From positions 1-64,000 of the forward strand of contig JAQIFP010000017.1 of assembly GCA_030141585.1 (NCBI GenBank): a DNA stretch of 64,000 nucleotides, read 5' to 3'. The stretch's first letter is position 1. Each line of letters begins with the position of its first letter. Below are positions 36,391 to 47,504 of the stretch, in pieces. A program made the position numbers and the translations under genes. The stretch comes from Ophryocystis elektroscirrha. Taxonomy: Eukaryota; Apicomplexa; Conoidasida; Neogregarinorida; Ophryocystidae. The notes beneath the pieces are model-generated. The model did no database searches, was not told where the DNA came from, and worked only from the letters and a program-made list of their open reading frames with translations.

Positions 36391-37227
36391 ATGTTTTTTA
36401 ATTTGAGTATAATATCAGCAGTTCTTATCATTTTTAAAAGAGCAAGATCCGCGAAAGATACTCAATTGGTGTTAAATCATTCTATCAAAGTTCTGAAAGA
36501 TTTAATTTTACCATTTGAAAAACCTTTTTCAGAGTTTCCCAAAATTCAAAATTTCAGTGAGGAAGTCAAGAAATTCGTACAAAATGGTTCATTGTCTTTA
36601 AATTCCCTGATTACCAAAGAAGCTGGATTAGCTCAAAAATTTTTAGAATCAGAACTAGATGGGTTAACTTCCGGTAAAACATTGGCACTTCATACAGATT
36701 TATTAAATTCTACTTTCACAACAATTGCAACAATGGTAACATCTTTTGCAAACATATCTGAAACTAAAACCAAACTCAAAACTTCTGAAGTAGCTAATAT
36801 GACACAGAAAAAGGAAGTTAAAAGTTTAGAGGAAGACACAAATTCAACAAACATTAATGGAAAAAATTCTATAAAATTTTCAAAATCTGAGATTATTCAG
36901 TTATTTTGGAATTTTTGTAGTTACATGGAACAATATTTCAAGAAACCGTTTCAATTAGAAACTAAAACCATGCTCTTTGTATACATGAATGCAATTATTG
37001 ATAAAGACAAACAACAAAATATAAGTAATGTTGTCGATTTAAGTTTAGATTTATTAGTGCTACTAAATACGACAACTAAGTTAGAATTACCAGATCCTCA
37101 GTTTTTCAATAAAAAAATCTTGATATCCAGTTTAGAAAATGAACTAAATTTGACAATTGAAAAAACAGCTTATTTAATTTATAACTTTTTTAAAGTTTCC
37201 TTAATTACTTATACTTATTTAAAGTAA
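36391..37227 (+). CDS. Putative secreted N-glycoprotein, unknown function
   Basis: Intronless, 278 residues. Starts with a signal-peptide-like MFFNLSIISAVLIIF. The rest is helical and hydrophilic without a second membrane span and holds about eight N-x-S/T sequons (e.g. NGS, NST, NIS, NMT, NTT, NLT), far more than chance would be expected to give in a protein this length. No cysteine pattern. No family recognised. Lineage-specific surface or secreted proteins often look like this; no function can be given. Confidence 0.65.
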   Translation: MFFNLSIISAVLIIFKRARSAKDTQLVLNHSIKVLKDLILPFEKPFSEFPKIQNFSEEVKKFVQNGSLSLNSLITKEAGLAQKFLESELDGLTSGKTLALHTDLLNSTFTTIATMVTSFANISETKTKLKTSEVANMTQKKEVKSLEEDTNSTNINGKNSIKFSKSEIIQLFWNFCSYMEQYFKKPFQLETKTMLFVYMNAIIDKDKQQNISNVVDLSLDLLVLLNTTTKLELPDPQFFNKKILISSLENELNLTIEKTAYLIYNFFKVSLITYTYLK

Positions 37228-37362
37228 TAGCCGAGAGGTATTTTTTATGGATAAATGTGTATAAATATTTTGAAAAATAAAACGAAAACGTTTTACTTAA
37301 CGCTTTAATTGAGAAATACTAATTTTTAACAGATTCGACTTATAGGAACACATGGTCTTAAC

Positions 37363-39404
37363 ATGAATGATACATATAAACAATTATCAGCTAATTATTA
37401 TCATTTTATAAAATGTATTGGAGAATTGAAATCTAGAAAAGATGAAAGAGCTGTAATTTTATATGAAATTAATAAAATAAAACACGATTTTATTCATAAT
37501 AACCCTAAACCACAAGAAGCTAAAGAACTTCTTATCAGATCTTATTATATACAAATGTTAGGATATGACATATCTTTTACTCATGTGTACGCTATCAAAC
37601 TAGCCCAGGATGAAAACGTCTTGTGTAAAAAAGTTGGATATTTGATAATTTCAGAATTTTTAAAAAAAAGCTATGATTTATTATTACTAAGTATAAATAC
37701 ATTTCAAAAAGTATTTTTTTATTTAAACAATGCTTTAACAGGATATATTTAGTTATAATTTCTTAAGAATTTCCGCAGCATTCATATGTTTATCGAATGT
37801 AATCAATCAGGATATATTAAACTTGATTTATTCTGATATAATCAATGTAATCCATTCAACCCAATACGACACCGTTCGGCAAAAAGGTTATTTATTGTTG
37901 TATTCAGCATTTAAAGTAAATAAATCTTTAGTTTTGTCTGACTTGGGACCTTTAATAGAGTAGGGTTTTAACACATATATACATTGTTAGAGCAAATGTT
38001 AACCAAAAAAATATCAATTTATGGAGTTCACTTTTGTACATTATTCAAGCGGCTATGGAACATGATTTGCTTCCATTAGATTTATTAGCATCTTATTTTA
38101 TATCTGAATTGAACCGTATATTTGACGAATCGCGCATATATGACTATAGAGATTCATTGTCTTTATGGATTCAAGTAATTAACTTAGTATTTTCTTATGA
38201 TTTAGATTAAGTTGATTAAATTAGTGAAACTTTATAATTTGAAAACAAAAAAGTTATATACTTTCCCCGATTTGTTCAAATCGTTGTTAACCAGAAAAAT
38301 ACCCACAAAAACTTCTGATTTTTGTCTTCTTTATGAGGTCTACAAATCCAGTATTGTTTTATGTGACTTTCATTTCATTAAAGATATCAGTGTAAAACTT
38401 TTATCAAGGTATCGTAAATACTTTACACATTATGCCAGATTTTTTTTATCAAATAACTCTAATTTGAAATATATTGGAATGACTTCTCTAGTTGCAGCAG
38501 TTCAATATTATCCAAATTTAGCTGCAGTTACGGAAAACCAAACAGCTATTTTGGATTGTTTAGAAGACAGAGATTACACAATTAAAAAATGCGCATTAAA
38601 CGTCTTATGTAAAATTGCAAATCCCGTCAATTACAAAGTTATTTTGTCGAAGTTATTTGTCTACCTGAAGTAATGAAAATTATTAAAACGTGATGATTTG
38701 TAGAAGTTCATCACAAAGAGATTTAAATTATGATTTAGTTTATCGTATATCTTATATTATCGATCGATATACAATGACAATGAATGATTTTTTTCTTTAT
38801 GAAAACGCTTTATTATTATGCAATGTAACGGCATCATATTTCATTGTTCATACTTTGCTCCGATGGTTTTGGACAGAACTTCTTACAGATGAGCTATGTA
38901 CCCAAGAAAACAGGTTTGAAAAATTTTTGTTACTAGTTTTCAGAATTATATTTTTGTTAAGTTATCTTCTGTTCATCCAAAAACCTTTCTTTTGTATTAA
39001 AAACATGCATCCAGTAAATTTTGATTTCGAAAAAAAAATACTAGATAATGACATGGGTTTTTGGTGAATTCGGTTACATGATTCCCAACTTCAGTAATTT
39101 TGATGTTCATCATCTTATTCAATTATTGTTTACTCTATCGTAATTAATTTCTTTGATTACTTCATTTTTTTTCAGAGTTCAACGTATTTCTGAAACCAAC
39201 TGTTTTATATTATTTAACACTCAAAAAATTTTATTCCGTTCTAATTGCTTTTTTGATAAAAAAAAAGATTGTAAACTTATTCCGTTGCAATTATTTGAAA
39301 AATTGACGTTATCAAATTCAACTTTTGATTTGCACCAACAATACAATGAGTTTAACATACTTATTTCTAAATTAAACCTTTTTAAGCTTAACGCAGATGT
39401 GTAA
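37363..39404 (+). CDS. AP4E1: AP-4 epsilon-type adaptin (trunk only)
   Basis: About 600 residues in eight exons. Large subunit of the AP-4 coat adaptor, which sorts cargo at the trans-Golgi. N-terminal LLIRSYYIQMLGYDISFTHVYAIKLAQ and CKKVGYLIISEF, a central NSNLKYIGMTSLVAAVQYYP with AILDCLEDRDYTIKKCALNVL, and a spliced MTWVFGEFGYM that matches the MSWVLGEYSYLL block. These favour epsilon over AP-1 gamma. The protein stops after the trunk; no hinge or ear is seen, against 820-1,140 residues for most large adaptins. Exons after about 38830 are short and their order is less sure. Whether the other AP-4 subunits exist is unknown. Confidence 0.75.
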
Positions 39405-40314
39405 GATCACGATACAACATTTCAAATATTAGGAAATTCTTTCCTCAAATGAGATCATCATCTTATGATTCCACTTTTATCAATGTAAAGAAGACGCTAT
39501 ATTCAAATAAATTTAGGCTATAAAAAAAAATATTAAATGGAAAGCCTTTGATAATATTAAAAGTTATAATCCCTACTCATTTAATAATTTAAACAAGTAT
39601 TCTAAAATAGTGAGGTTCATGTACTTACTAATATTTCTAAGCAGACACATCAAATAGATAGTCATGATAAATGTGACGCTTCAGTTTCCTACTCATCAGG
39701 AAAAGTAATTTGAATATGCAACATTTTGATCTCTTAGGATTATACTCCGCTTATTGATATATCAAAAAACACATTATTTACTAAATCAGTTTTATCGGTA
39801 GTTTTTCAATAAATAAATCTTTTTTCAAGGTTCATAAGTCTTCATCAATTAACAAAATTTTAACAGCAAATATTTTTAAAGGCCTCTAAAAAATCATAAG
39901 TATTGATTATAAACCGCATTTGTATATTGTTGCAAAATTTTGGATATCATAATTTTTATCAATGTGTACGAATGCTCGAAATGCAGAAATATGCGATATA
40001 TATGCGCCTAATATAAAAATCATTGAAATTTATGAATAGTGATCGAATTGAGAATCAGACTGATACAAATATTTCAGATTTTGGTATAATATAGAATTAA
40101 ATTGAAATCATAGGTAAAATGAAATATTTACAAGGGTTTTATCATCACTGGAAATTTCAAGAAAACTTTAAATCAGAAAACAAAATTTATAAGATTATAT
40201 CTGCCACAGCAAATAAAGAAAAACATATTCGTAATTCTAAGCTTTCTCAAACTTAATTTATTACTAGGTTACAAATTTGAGTCAACCAAATGCTGAATAA
40301 TAAAAACTATTGGG
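39405..40314. other. Convergent intergenic spacer, nothing recognised
   Basis: 910 bp of AT-rich sequence between the AP-4 epsilon stop and the stop of the next minus-strand gene. No splice-joined reading frame, tRNA-like element or repeat recognised on either strand. Confidence 0.5.
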
Positions 40315-40906
40315 TTATGTCGTCATCTCAGATCCGCAATAATTCATAGTTTGTAATATAGCACTTGTATGTTTTTGTGAATGTTTATTTTTCTGAATAA
40401 AATTTTTGGAAATCAATCTTGACCATCCTTGACGGATTATTCTGAAACCAACCCGAAAAATTAGATAAAAAACACAAAGAAAAACTGTTATGTAAAGGAG
40501 AAAGAAATATGAAACGTAACATTGCCCTATCGGAAATAGCAACTGAAGAGACTTATTTGAATCAAATCCTTTGATTGTTGAGGTTACTGCCTACAATACA
40601 ATTAATTAAAAATTGCTTACTTCATCAGAAGAATGTAATAGGTCGTTATAACACTCTTTGTAAGGGGGGATTAAATATTTTAAAATCCAAGGATCTATGG
40701 TAATTTCGGGTCTATATAATCTTACAAGGTCTTGAACAGCTACAAGCTTTCCACAATTGGATTTTACAATCCCATGTGTCTTGTTGATTTTTAATATTAA
40801 TTTTTTTACATAAAGGAACCAACACAGAGCAACCCTAGTTTAAAAGATTTCAACAGTTAATTTACTCTATGTGCCAGATTATCATTTTCGCTACATAAGC
40901 GTTCAT
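40315..40906 (-). CDS. Putative membrane protein, unknown
   Basis: Four exons joined by three 30-31-nt introns give exactly 166 codons in frame. N-terminal part with a hydrophobic VALCWFLY; a soluble stretch (VRLYRPEITIDPWILKYL, CYNDLLHS); then one strong membrane span (SYFFLLYITVFLCVFYLIF) followed by a basic cytoplasmic-type tail. Reads like a type I or tail-anchored membrane protein. No family recognised. The first exon is short and its start is inferred. Confidence 0.45.
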
Positions 40907-41046
40907 TGGAAAAGTTTTTGCTTAAATTATTTAACCATAAATTATAATATTTGTTTAATGTATATACACTCATTATTGTATTAAACGACAAAAAATAGTT
41001 AAAGTGGAAAAGAAACCTGTATAGTAAAAAATATTAATTATTTTTT

Positions 41047-42127
41047 TTAAGATTTTTTGATAGAAAACTCAGCAAAAAAATCAAGTTCAATTCCTTGTAA
41101 ATCTGGAGCACAGATCACCTAAATTTAAGCTTATGTAGTAATGGATATACTAATGAATGAGGAGATTTTCCAAAAGAGTGATTTCTTAACTCTGCAAGAG
41201 TTCCTAAGTAATGTCAAATTATTCATAATTGTAACCAGAAACAATAACTTGATCTTCAGAAGAACCTAGTCTTGCCACACCAAAACCTTTAGTTGTATTC
41301 ATACAATCTGAAATAATGAAATATTAAGAATTTAGTTGCGAACATTTATTGTTTAATAGGGATTCCAGCTCTAAAAGTTGATCAATCGCTTCTTGTATAC
41401 TCATGAACCTAAAAATTCATCTATCATGATAACAATACCTTGGAGGGCCATATATAAAATTTTTTCTCATTAAGTTTTCTACTGTTTGAGGTTTTGTTTG
41501 TATATCTGAGAAAAGAAAAATGATAATGGAAAAATTATTTACCAAGTAAACAAAGAGTATGACAATTTGCATTGATATTATTTCCAATCTTTTCATAAAT
41601 ACTCTTTGGTTTCCATTCGCCATCAAAGAAAGGGATTGAAACAATTTCTCCAAATCTATATAGCTTAATTTAAAGTATTATATCAAATTTTTGGCTACTT
41701 GAAGACCACATACAGAAATGACATTTATAATGGATGCATTGTGAGCGATTTCATAAGAAATATTGTTTTTGATACATTGAAGGATAATGTCAGAATGTGT
41801 AGTAGCACTGAATTCTTCAAAGCAAAAGTAATTTTACCATAAAGGATCCCCAATCACCAAAATTGAAACATTTGAATGTTTTGCTTTGCTCAATAAATCA
41901 AGTTGATTATCCTCAACATCCATGCGCTCTAATATACTAATTTTTTTTTTAAATAGTGATTCCTATCGAGAGATAAATAACATATTAATTACAAGTTCTT
42001 GTATCGAGCATAAAATTAGAGAAGTATAAGATTCTAAATACACAAAGTCTGATTTGCTTATATAATCAAGTCCTCTAGTAGTAATGTCTTTGTTTGGACA
42101 TAAACCCAATCCTATTAAATATAACAT
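41047..42127 (-). CDS. DPH5: Diphthine methyl ester synthase
   Basis: Nine exons, introns 30-37 nt, about 273 residues (human 285). Methylates the modified histidine of elongation factor 2 during diphthamide synthesis. [20 protein letters not shown] and YLESYTS start the tetrapyrrole-methylase fold; [16 protein letters not shown] is the AdoMet loop; then [45 protein letters not shown] and the C-terminal [14 protein letters not shown], all standard. The exons are so short that only fragments stand out before splicing. Divergent from the VMA21-like gene across 165 bp. Confidence 0.95.
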
Positions 42128-42292
42128 TTCTTTTATTTATATCAAAATATATTTTGAATCTACATAAAAAAATTCGTATCAGTAAAATTACTAAATATTA
42201 ATAGTCGCAATTTATAATTCACCTACTAGTTTCTAAACAACAAAGTTAAAGTATAAAAAAATGACTTTAAACGTCAATTAAATATATAAAAT

Positions 42293-42568
42293 ATGTCTTC
42301 AATTAAAAACAAATCGGAAATTCCAAAATCTTTCAGTGTATTTATTGAAACAAACAAATATGAGTTATTCATATTTTTATTATATTCTTTAGCATTATGT
42401 GTTTTACCTGCTTCCGTGTTGGTGTTTCTCCCTAAAATTATGACAAGAAACATTTACAAAACTGAGATTTCTTTTATATTATCTATTTTAACGACTATGA
42501 CGATATTGGGTTTATACGCTTACAAAGCAATTAAAGACGAAGAAATTTATTTTAAAAAAAAATTGTAA
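42293..42568 (+). CDS. VMA21-like V-ATPase assembly factor
   Basis: Intronless, 91 residues with two hydrophobic spans: LFIFLLYSLALCVLPASVLV and ISFILSILTTMTILGLYAY. It ends KKKL, a KKxx ER-retrieval signal. Size, two spans, the proline-bearing first helix and dilysine tail fit VMA21, the ER chaperone for the V-ATPase membrane ring. Sequence similarity is weak, so another small ER protein is possible. Confidence 0.5.
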   Translation: MSSIKNKSEIPKSFSVFIETNKYELFIFLLYSLALCVLPASVLVFLPKIMTRNIYKTEISFILSILTTMTILGLYAYKAIKDEEIYFKKKL

Positions 42569-43028
42569 ATATACACTTGAGACATTATGTAATTGATATT
42601 TGTTACAATTATCAAAAGTGAAATCACAAGTTTTAATGGAATTTTTTCAAGAAGTTAATAAGCGTATAATTGAATTTCTCACACCAAAATGTAAATGATT
42701 TTTAGTGAATGATTTTTAGTTGTTAGATGTATCTCTTATTACCTGTTATTTTCTAACAAGTTTTAAACTATTTTGCTCATTTTCCACAGCTCTTTATTAA
42801 ATAATATTATTATGAAAATTCGCAAATATTACGAAATCTATACAAAATTATGAAAATAAGTTTTGTGTGTTAACCACAAATACATTTGATAACTTTTCTT
42901 AAGTTTCATTGCTTTAAAATATTTTGTGACTAAAATCACATATACAAGGAAAATTTATAAACTTAAAATAAATATTGCTGACCAAAATCATTCAATTAAT
43001 TGATAGAATTAACTGCATTGTTTAAAAT
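42569..43028. other. Intergenic spacer, nothing recognised
   Basis: 460 bp, AT-rich, between two plus-strand genes. No reading frame or RNA gene seen. Confidence 0.5.
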
Positions 43029-43543
43029 ATGAAACAGCTTATTATGCTCAAATACTCATTATTATCAGACAACTATAAATCTTCGGAAAAATTTTTAATT
43101 AATATGAACATGCTAAGTATAGTTAAGTTAATTAATATAACTACATTCATAGAATTTGTAAAACAAACTCAATTAGAATCTACCAAAAAATCACTAAAAA
43201 CCTACGCAACAGTATTCACAAATTCTATCTCTAGTTTAAGTTTTTGGTAAATACTTACAAAAAAATTTTTTTTAAGGAATCACAAAACTAATGTCTTTTT
43301 GGCTTCAATAAAATCAAATCTCAATCAGATACTAAAACAAATTAATAATCAGAAGCTGCTAACGTACAAATTTCATCCTTGTTTGAAATCAATTTTGAAA
43401 TATAACAACAAATTAAAATCCGACATTGAAGATAACGAGGTATAAGACAATAAGTTGATAAATTTTAGTACTTGAGAATGAAATTCGTAAGATGGTTGAA
43501 ATATATTCCTATTTCCATTGATATAACTGATATTAGTAATTAA
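43029..43543 (+). CDS. Orphan protein, three exons
   Basis: Splicing 30-nt and 29-nt introns (near 43248 and 43440) gives a 151-codon frame. Helical and lysine/serine-rich (SLSFWNHKTNVFLASIKS; YLRMKFVRWLKYIPISI). No membrane span after the N terminus and no domain I recognise. Weakly recalls small helical complex subunits (kinetochore or Mediator), but I would not assign it. Confidence 0.45.
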
Positions 43544-44034
43544 TAAAATGTTAATTTTTTCGTTAATTAGACAATAATGTAATATTTGACATATCCAAAG
43601 CTATAGTTTATCATGTAAATATTCATTCAAAAGTAAAAAAAATATCTTTATACTCCTCACGCTACTTAGAATTTGAGCAATGATTACTGCAGCACTCTTT
43701 GTCACCAATGGAGTTCATTTTATCGGCAACTTTTGAATTGCTATAATAGTACCATTGATTATAATAAAACAATGATTATTAAGATATTCAGCCAAATGAA
43801 ACCCTACCTAGCAAAATGTGCAAATAAAAGGTTTTATTTGATGTAATGATAATTAAAAATGTTTAATTCAATTAAGATGTGAACGCAAAAAAATTTTACA
43901 AAAATTTCACAAACAAGTACTATCAAATCCTTATCAATCAAACGCATATATTTATCAAGTGTAAAAATTAGGATTTTCTCACATAAAACAGTGTTAGGCA
44001 AATATTTCTTGAACACTTAGAAATTAGACGTAAT
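43544..44034. other. Intergenic spacer, nothing recognised
   Basis: 491 bp of AT-rich sequence. A 60-codon open frame lies on the minus strand (43834-44016) but shows no splice partners or family features. Confidence 0.4.
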
Positions 44035-44941
44035 ATGTTGATAGATACATTTAAGGTGAACTAATACAAATACACATTTTTGCAAGTTTAGATTTTAGAA
44101 GATTATGAATTAGATTCTTCAATTTTGATGAAGTTGCATTATTTTTGTATAATTTATGAAGTTTCCATGCTTCATGCCTTGATATCTAATCCAGATATTT
44201 TTGGTGTATTCTAGTGATGTTATCATAATTTTATAGAATGAAGTAAAGTCCTTTACTGATTCGTTACAAAATATTATGTTAACTACTTTTGATAGACAGA
44301 AAAAAGATGATAAATTGGTTTTTACTCTAAAGTGAGGATTAAAAATAATTATGCTTGTAGACAACTCGAGGATATTTCAAATTTTTGTTATTTCAAAAAT
44401 GATTTCTTTGTAACGGATTTTGTAATAAACTTTCGCAAAAATATTAACTGCACAATTGAGGTTTGATGTTAAAGTAAAAACTGTAATCAAGAAAACGCAA
44501 CCCGGTGAACTGAATAGCGATCACTATATTAATTCAATTCCTTCAAATCACAAATCGTAAAAATTGACAAAATTTTATTCGACTATCAGAAAACCACTAG
44601 AAAAAAAAAGATCATGTACAATTGATCACATAATTAAAGATTATTTAAATATATGTAGCAACAATTCAACAAAACTTACTGAAGATCTTTACGAACGGCA
44701 ATATTTTCAAACAGCTGACGTAAAATAATCTTAATTCAACTTAAGACAGATTTTTTCCTCAAAATTCTTTAGTGATACTGATAAAAGTTTATCTGAAAAA
44801 CATGTAATATGTATTTTCTCAATGAGCCTTAGAAATCGTTTCCCAAAAGATTTTGTCAAGAATTCAGAGCGTTATTACATATGCGGTATCACATATAAAT
44901 ATTTGATTTTATTTATATTTTTAGATATATATCAGTCTTAA
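44035..44941 (+). CDS. Orphan protein, eight exons
   Basis: Eight exons including a 9-nt microexon (IFL) joined by seven introns of 29-36 nt, giving an unbroken 226-codon frame. Begins MLIDTFKILEDYELDSSIL; middle DNNKLVFT-type helical segment (LQNIMLTTFDRQKKDDKLVF), a basic stretch (KPLEKKRSC), and a longer last exon with FPKDFVKNSERYYICG. No signal peptide or family recognised. The fact that all seven joins keep frame supports a real gene; the microexon could be an error. Confidence 0.5.
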
Positions 44942-45267
44942 ATCGGTTCACGAATCACGAACATAATGAGAACAAATCTTTTCTCCATTTGATTCCGTAA
45001 ATAATGTACAGATATAATAAGTTTCAGCTGGAGTAAAAACTTTAAAAAAAAAAACCTTCAAATTCCTGTGAAATCTGCACTTGTAAGCACACAGACTTTA
45101 TTCAAATTAGCTTAGCTGTCATTTCCTGAAATGTTGCAGCTTATGATTCTACGACAATATAATATATTGTTCCCTGATCAATCGGGGTTTTTTTCTATTT
45201 ACAATATAAATCAATATAGTGAATAGTGTCTTAAGAAAAATCACTGAGCATCAAAGTTGCATTTAAA
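44942..45267. other. Convergent intergenic spacer, nothing recognised
   Basis: 326 bp between the orphan gene stop and the TBCE stop. AT-rich; no feature seen. Confidence 0.5.
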
Positions 45268-46896
45268 CTATGAATCATTTATAATAATTTTCAATTCACT
45301 CTTTTTACAAAAATGATGAATAAAAGCCTTATCGTCGTTCAAAAAAATTTTGCCATTCCATGGATCCAAAAAAAATATCTTTTGAAATAACATTACACTG
45401 CTGTTATATAGACTTAAAAAAACCTTTAAGTCCTCAATTTTTGTTCTAAAAGGTACTTTTAAACTTATTATCTTTTCTGCCTCAACATTTGTTTCTTTAA
45501 ATACATGTATTATTATATTTTTTAACGGAGTCTCTTGATAAAACTTATGCGTTTTATGAAAATTGTTTATATTACGCTCATTTGATAGTTTCTCACAAAT
45601 GTCAAAGTTTTTGGGATCTTTCAATCTATTTTGACTCCACAGAGTTAATATATACTCTTCTGCCTCTACTCGTTCATTTTCATTAACAAAGCTTCCGTTT
45701 AATTTGTTTAAATTTTTAAATAAAAGAATCAAGATATATCGAATAACACTTGGATTCTGAATGCTGTTATCAAACTCGATTTCACTGTATATTTCAAACA
45801 AATTGAAAGAATAACTTAAACTTCGTAAATTAGGGAATATTTCTGAAACTCGGCACATAATTTGCCACGAAAGCTGAACATTTTCAATCGAAAGACTATC
45901 AATATTATTATAACTCTGATGATCCATATTTTCTGACCATAATAGTTTGTTTTCAGAAATATTCAATTTTCTAAGATTAGGAAAAAATTTTAACATTTGA
46001 AACAATTTTTTGAAATTTTCAATTTTACAATTTTGGAAAGACAAGTTTGCAACTGTTTCAAATTCAACCTTTTCTTCAATATAATTAGATTCCAAGCAAA
46101 GTTCTGCAAAGGAATCAAATAGCTGTGGATTATCAGACAAGTTCAGTTTGGTCAAACAAGGGAACAACTGGTAGAAAATATTAAAATCAATGATTTCTAT
46201 TTTGCAGTTCCGAAAATTGATCTCTTTAATTGATTTAAATTTTTTGGTTATTTCTGAAATATTTATTTGATACAGATTTGATAACTTTATCAAATCATTT
46301 GTATAATTTAATCTGCTATAAGTTCTATAAAAATTGCAGGAAGATATATCAACTTGTTCTAAGCTATTCATTAAAGATAAAATTTTGATAACTTCATCAA
46401 ATAGATTTAATGGATTTTTTGATAGAGATACAAAACTAATACAGTCCAAAAATCGTAGAGCTTCTTTTGGTTCACCACAATTGATAATATTTAAATCGCT
46501 TACGTCAATTATTTTTGTCTTTTGCAAATTCGGAAAAAAATCAGAGTCGTATCGTTTGTGCAGTGCTGCATAAAATGAAATACCGGTATCAAAACAAGAT
46601 GCAATTCTTTGAGAAACAAAGGAACCGCTAGTAATCCATTCGGACCTATGTCCTAGGCTGCTAGAATAGTTTATTTTTGGTTTCCACAATTGCAAGCAAT
46701 GAAAATAACGCTTTGATTTGTAACATCCATCATGACTTCCAAAATTTGGATCATCCCACTCAATTCCAAACCATAATCTTTCATCTCCCAAACCATGTAA
46801 ATTGCCTATATAGCGAATGGTACCTAAATAATTTTTTGAATTAGCTTGAATAAACTGGAAATATACAATTCTCTGATTCAATTTATACTGTTTCAT
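45268..46896 (-). CDS. TBCE: Tubulin-folding cofactor E
   Basis: Intronless, 542 residues. TBCE captures alpha-tubulin and, with TBCD, TBCC and the other cofactors, assembles the tubulin heterodimer. An N-terminal CAP-Gly domain (GTIRYIGNLHG, WFGIEWDDPNFGSHDGCY, near residues 20-65) binds the alpha-tubulin tail; leucine-rich repeats fill about 120-400 (e.g. FPCLTKLNLSDNPQL, FPNLRKLNISENKLLW); a C-terminal ubiquitin-like domain closes it. Together with prefoldin 3 this shows a full tubulin-folding route. Confidence 0.93.
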   Translation of the reverse strand: MKQYKLNQRIVYFQFIQANSKNYLGTIRYIGNLHGLGDERLWFGIEWDDPNFGSHDGCYKSKRYFHCLQLWKPKINYSSSLGHRSEWITSGSFVSQRIASCFDTGISFYAALHKRYDSDFFPNLQKTKIIDVSDLNIINCGEPKEALRFLDCISFVSLSKNPLNLFDEVIKILSLMNSLEQVDISSCNFYRTYSRLNYTNDLIKLSNLYQINISEITKKFKSIKEINFRNCKIEIIDFNIFYQLFPCLTKLNLSDNPQLFDSFAELCLESNYIEEKVEFETVANLSFQNCKIENFKKLFQMLKFFPNLRKLNISENKLLWSENMDHQSYNNIDSLSIENVQLSWQIMCRVSEIFPNLRSLSYSFNLFEIYSEIEFDNSIQNPSVIRYILILLFKNLNKLNGSFVNENERVEAEEYILTLWSQNRLKDPKNFDICEKLSNERNINNFHKTHKFYQETPLKNIIIHVFKETNVEAEKIISLKVPFRTKIEDLKVFLSLYNSSVMLFQKIFFLDPWNGKIFLNDDKAFIHHFCKKSELKIIINDS

Positions 46897-47057
46897 TTGA
46901 AAAATGTTATAAAACTATCAAAATAATTCTTGCTGTTGATTTTTGTTAAAATATAGCTTTATTAAAGACATATAATTTTTAGATTACAGATTTTTCGTCA
47001 AAGCTGACAATCAAGTTTGATTGATGTTTATAACAACAGCGAAAATGGAGAAAAAGA

Positions 47058-47387
47058 ATGTATCATCACAAGTTAAACGTCTATTTATATTGTTTTTTTC
47101 TTAAATTAAAATCTTCAAAAATATACCATATCAAATCAATAAAACGCGTTCTAAAATTGGAGAAATTTGAAAACAAAAAGTTTTTAATTCAAACCATTTT
47201 TCAAGCAAAAATAAAATTTTTTTACTGTTTCTCAAGTATTTATTTCAATTTTTTTTGCAAAATTTATACAAGCTTAATAGTAACCGCAGTAAACAGTTTT
47301 GTGGGAAAAGTGTTCATTTACGACACAGTAATTTTTGAACACTACCTTGAATATTTAACAAGGTTTACAATCATTTGCGTTTTCTAA
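47058..47387 (+). CDS. Possible small hydrophobic protein
   Basis: An open frame of 109 codons, rich in Lys, Phe and Ile, with two hydrophobic stretches near the C-terminal half. An ATG at 47045 in another frame reads MEKKNVSSQVKRLF and could be the true start if an intron follows. No family recognised. In such AT-rich DNA a frame of this length could occur by chance. Confidence 0.25.
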   Translation: MYHHKLNVYLYCFFLKLKSSKIYHIKSIKRVLKLEKFENKKFLIQTIFQAKIKFFYCFSSIYFNFFCKIYTSLIVTAVNSFVGKVFIYDTVIFEHYLEYLTRFTIICVF

Positions 47388-47504
47388 AAAATGTTTGTTT
47401 ATTATCTATATCACAGAAGTTGAATCAGTCTTTCATGAAAAGACAGTATTAAGTTTGATTTTAGAAAATTTTTTCAAAAGATGAAAAAAATCTTTAGAAC
47501 AAAT

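Noticed and set aside
43834..44364. Two minus-strand open frames of 60 and 81 codons
   Set aside because: No family features; the second overlaps plus-strand exons that splice into a long frame.
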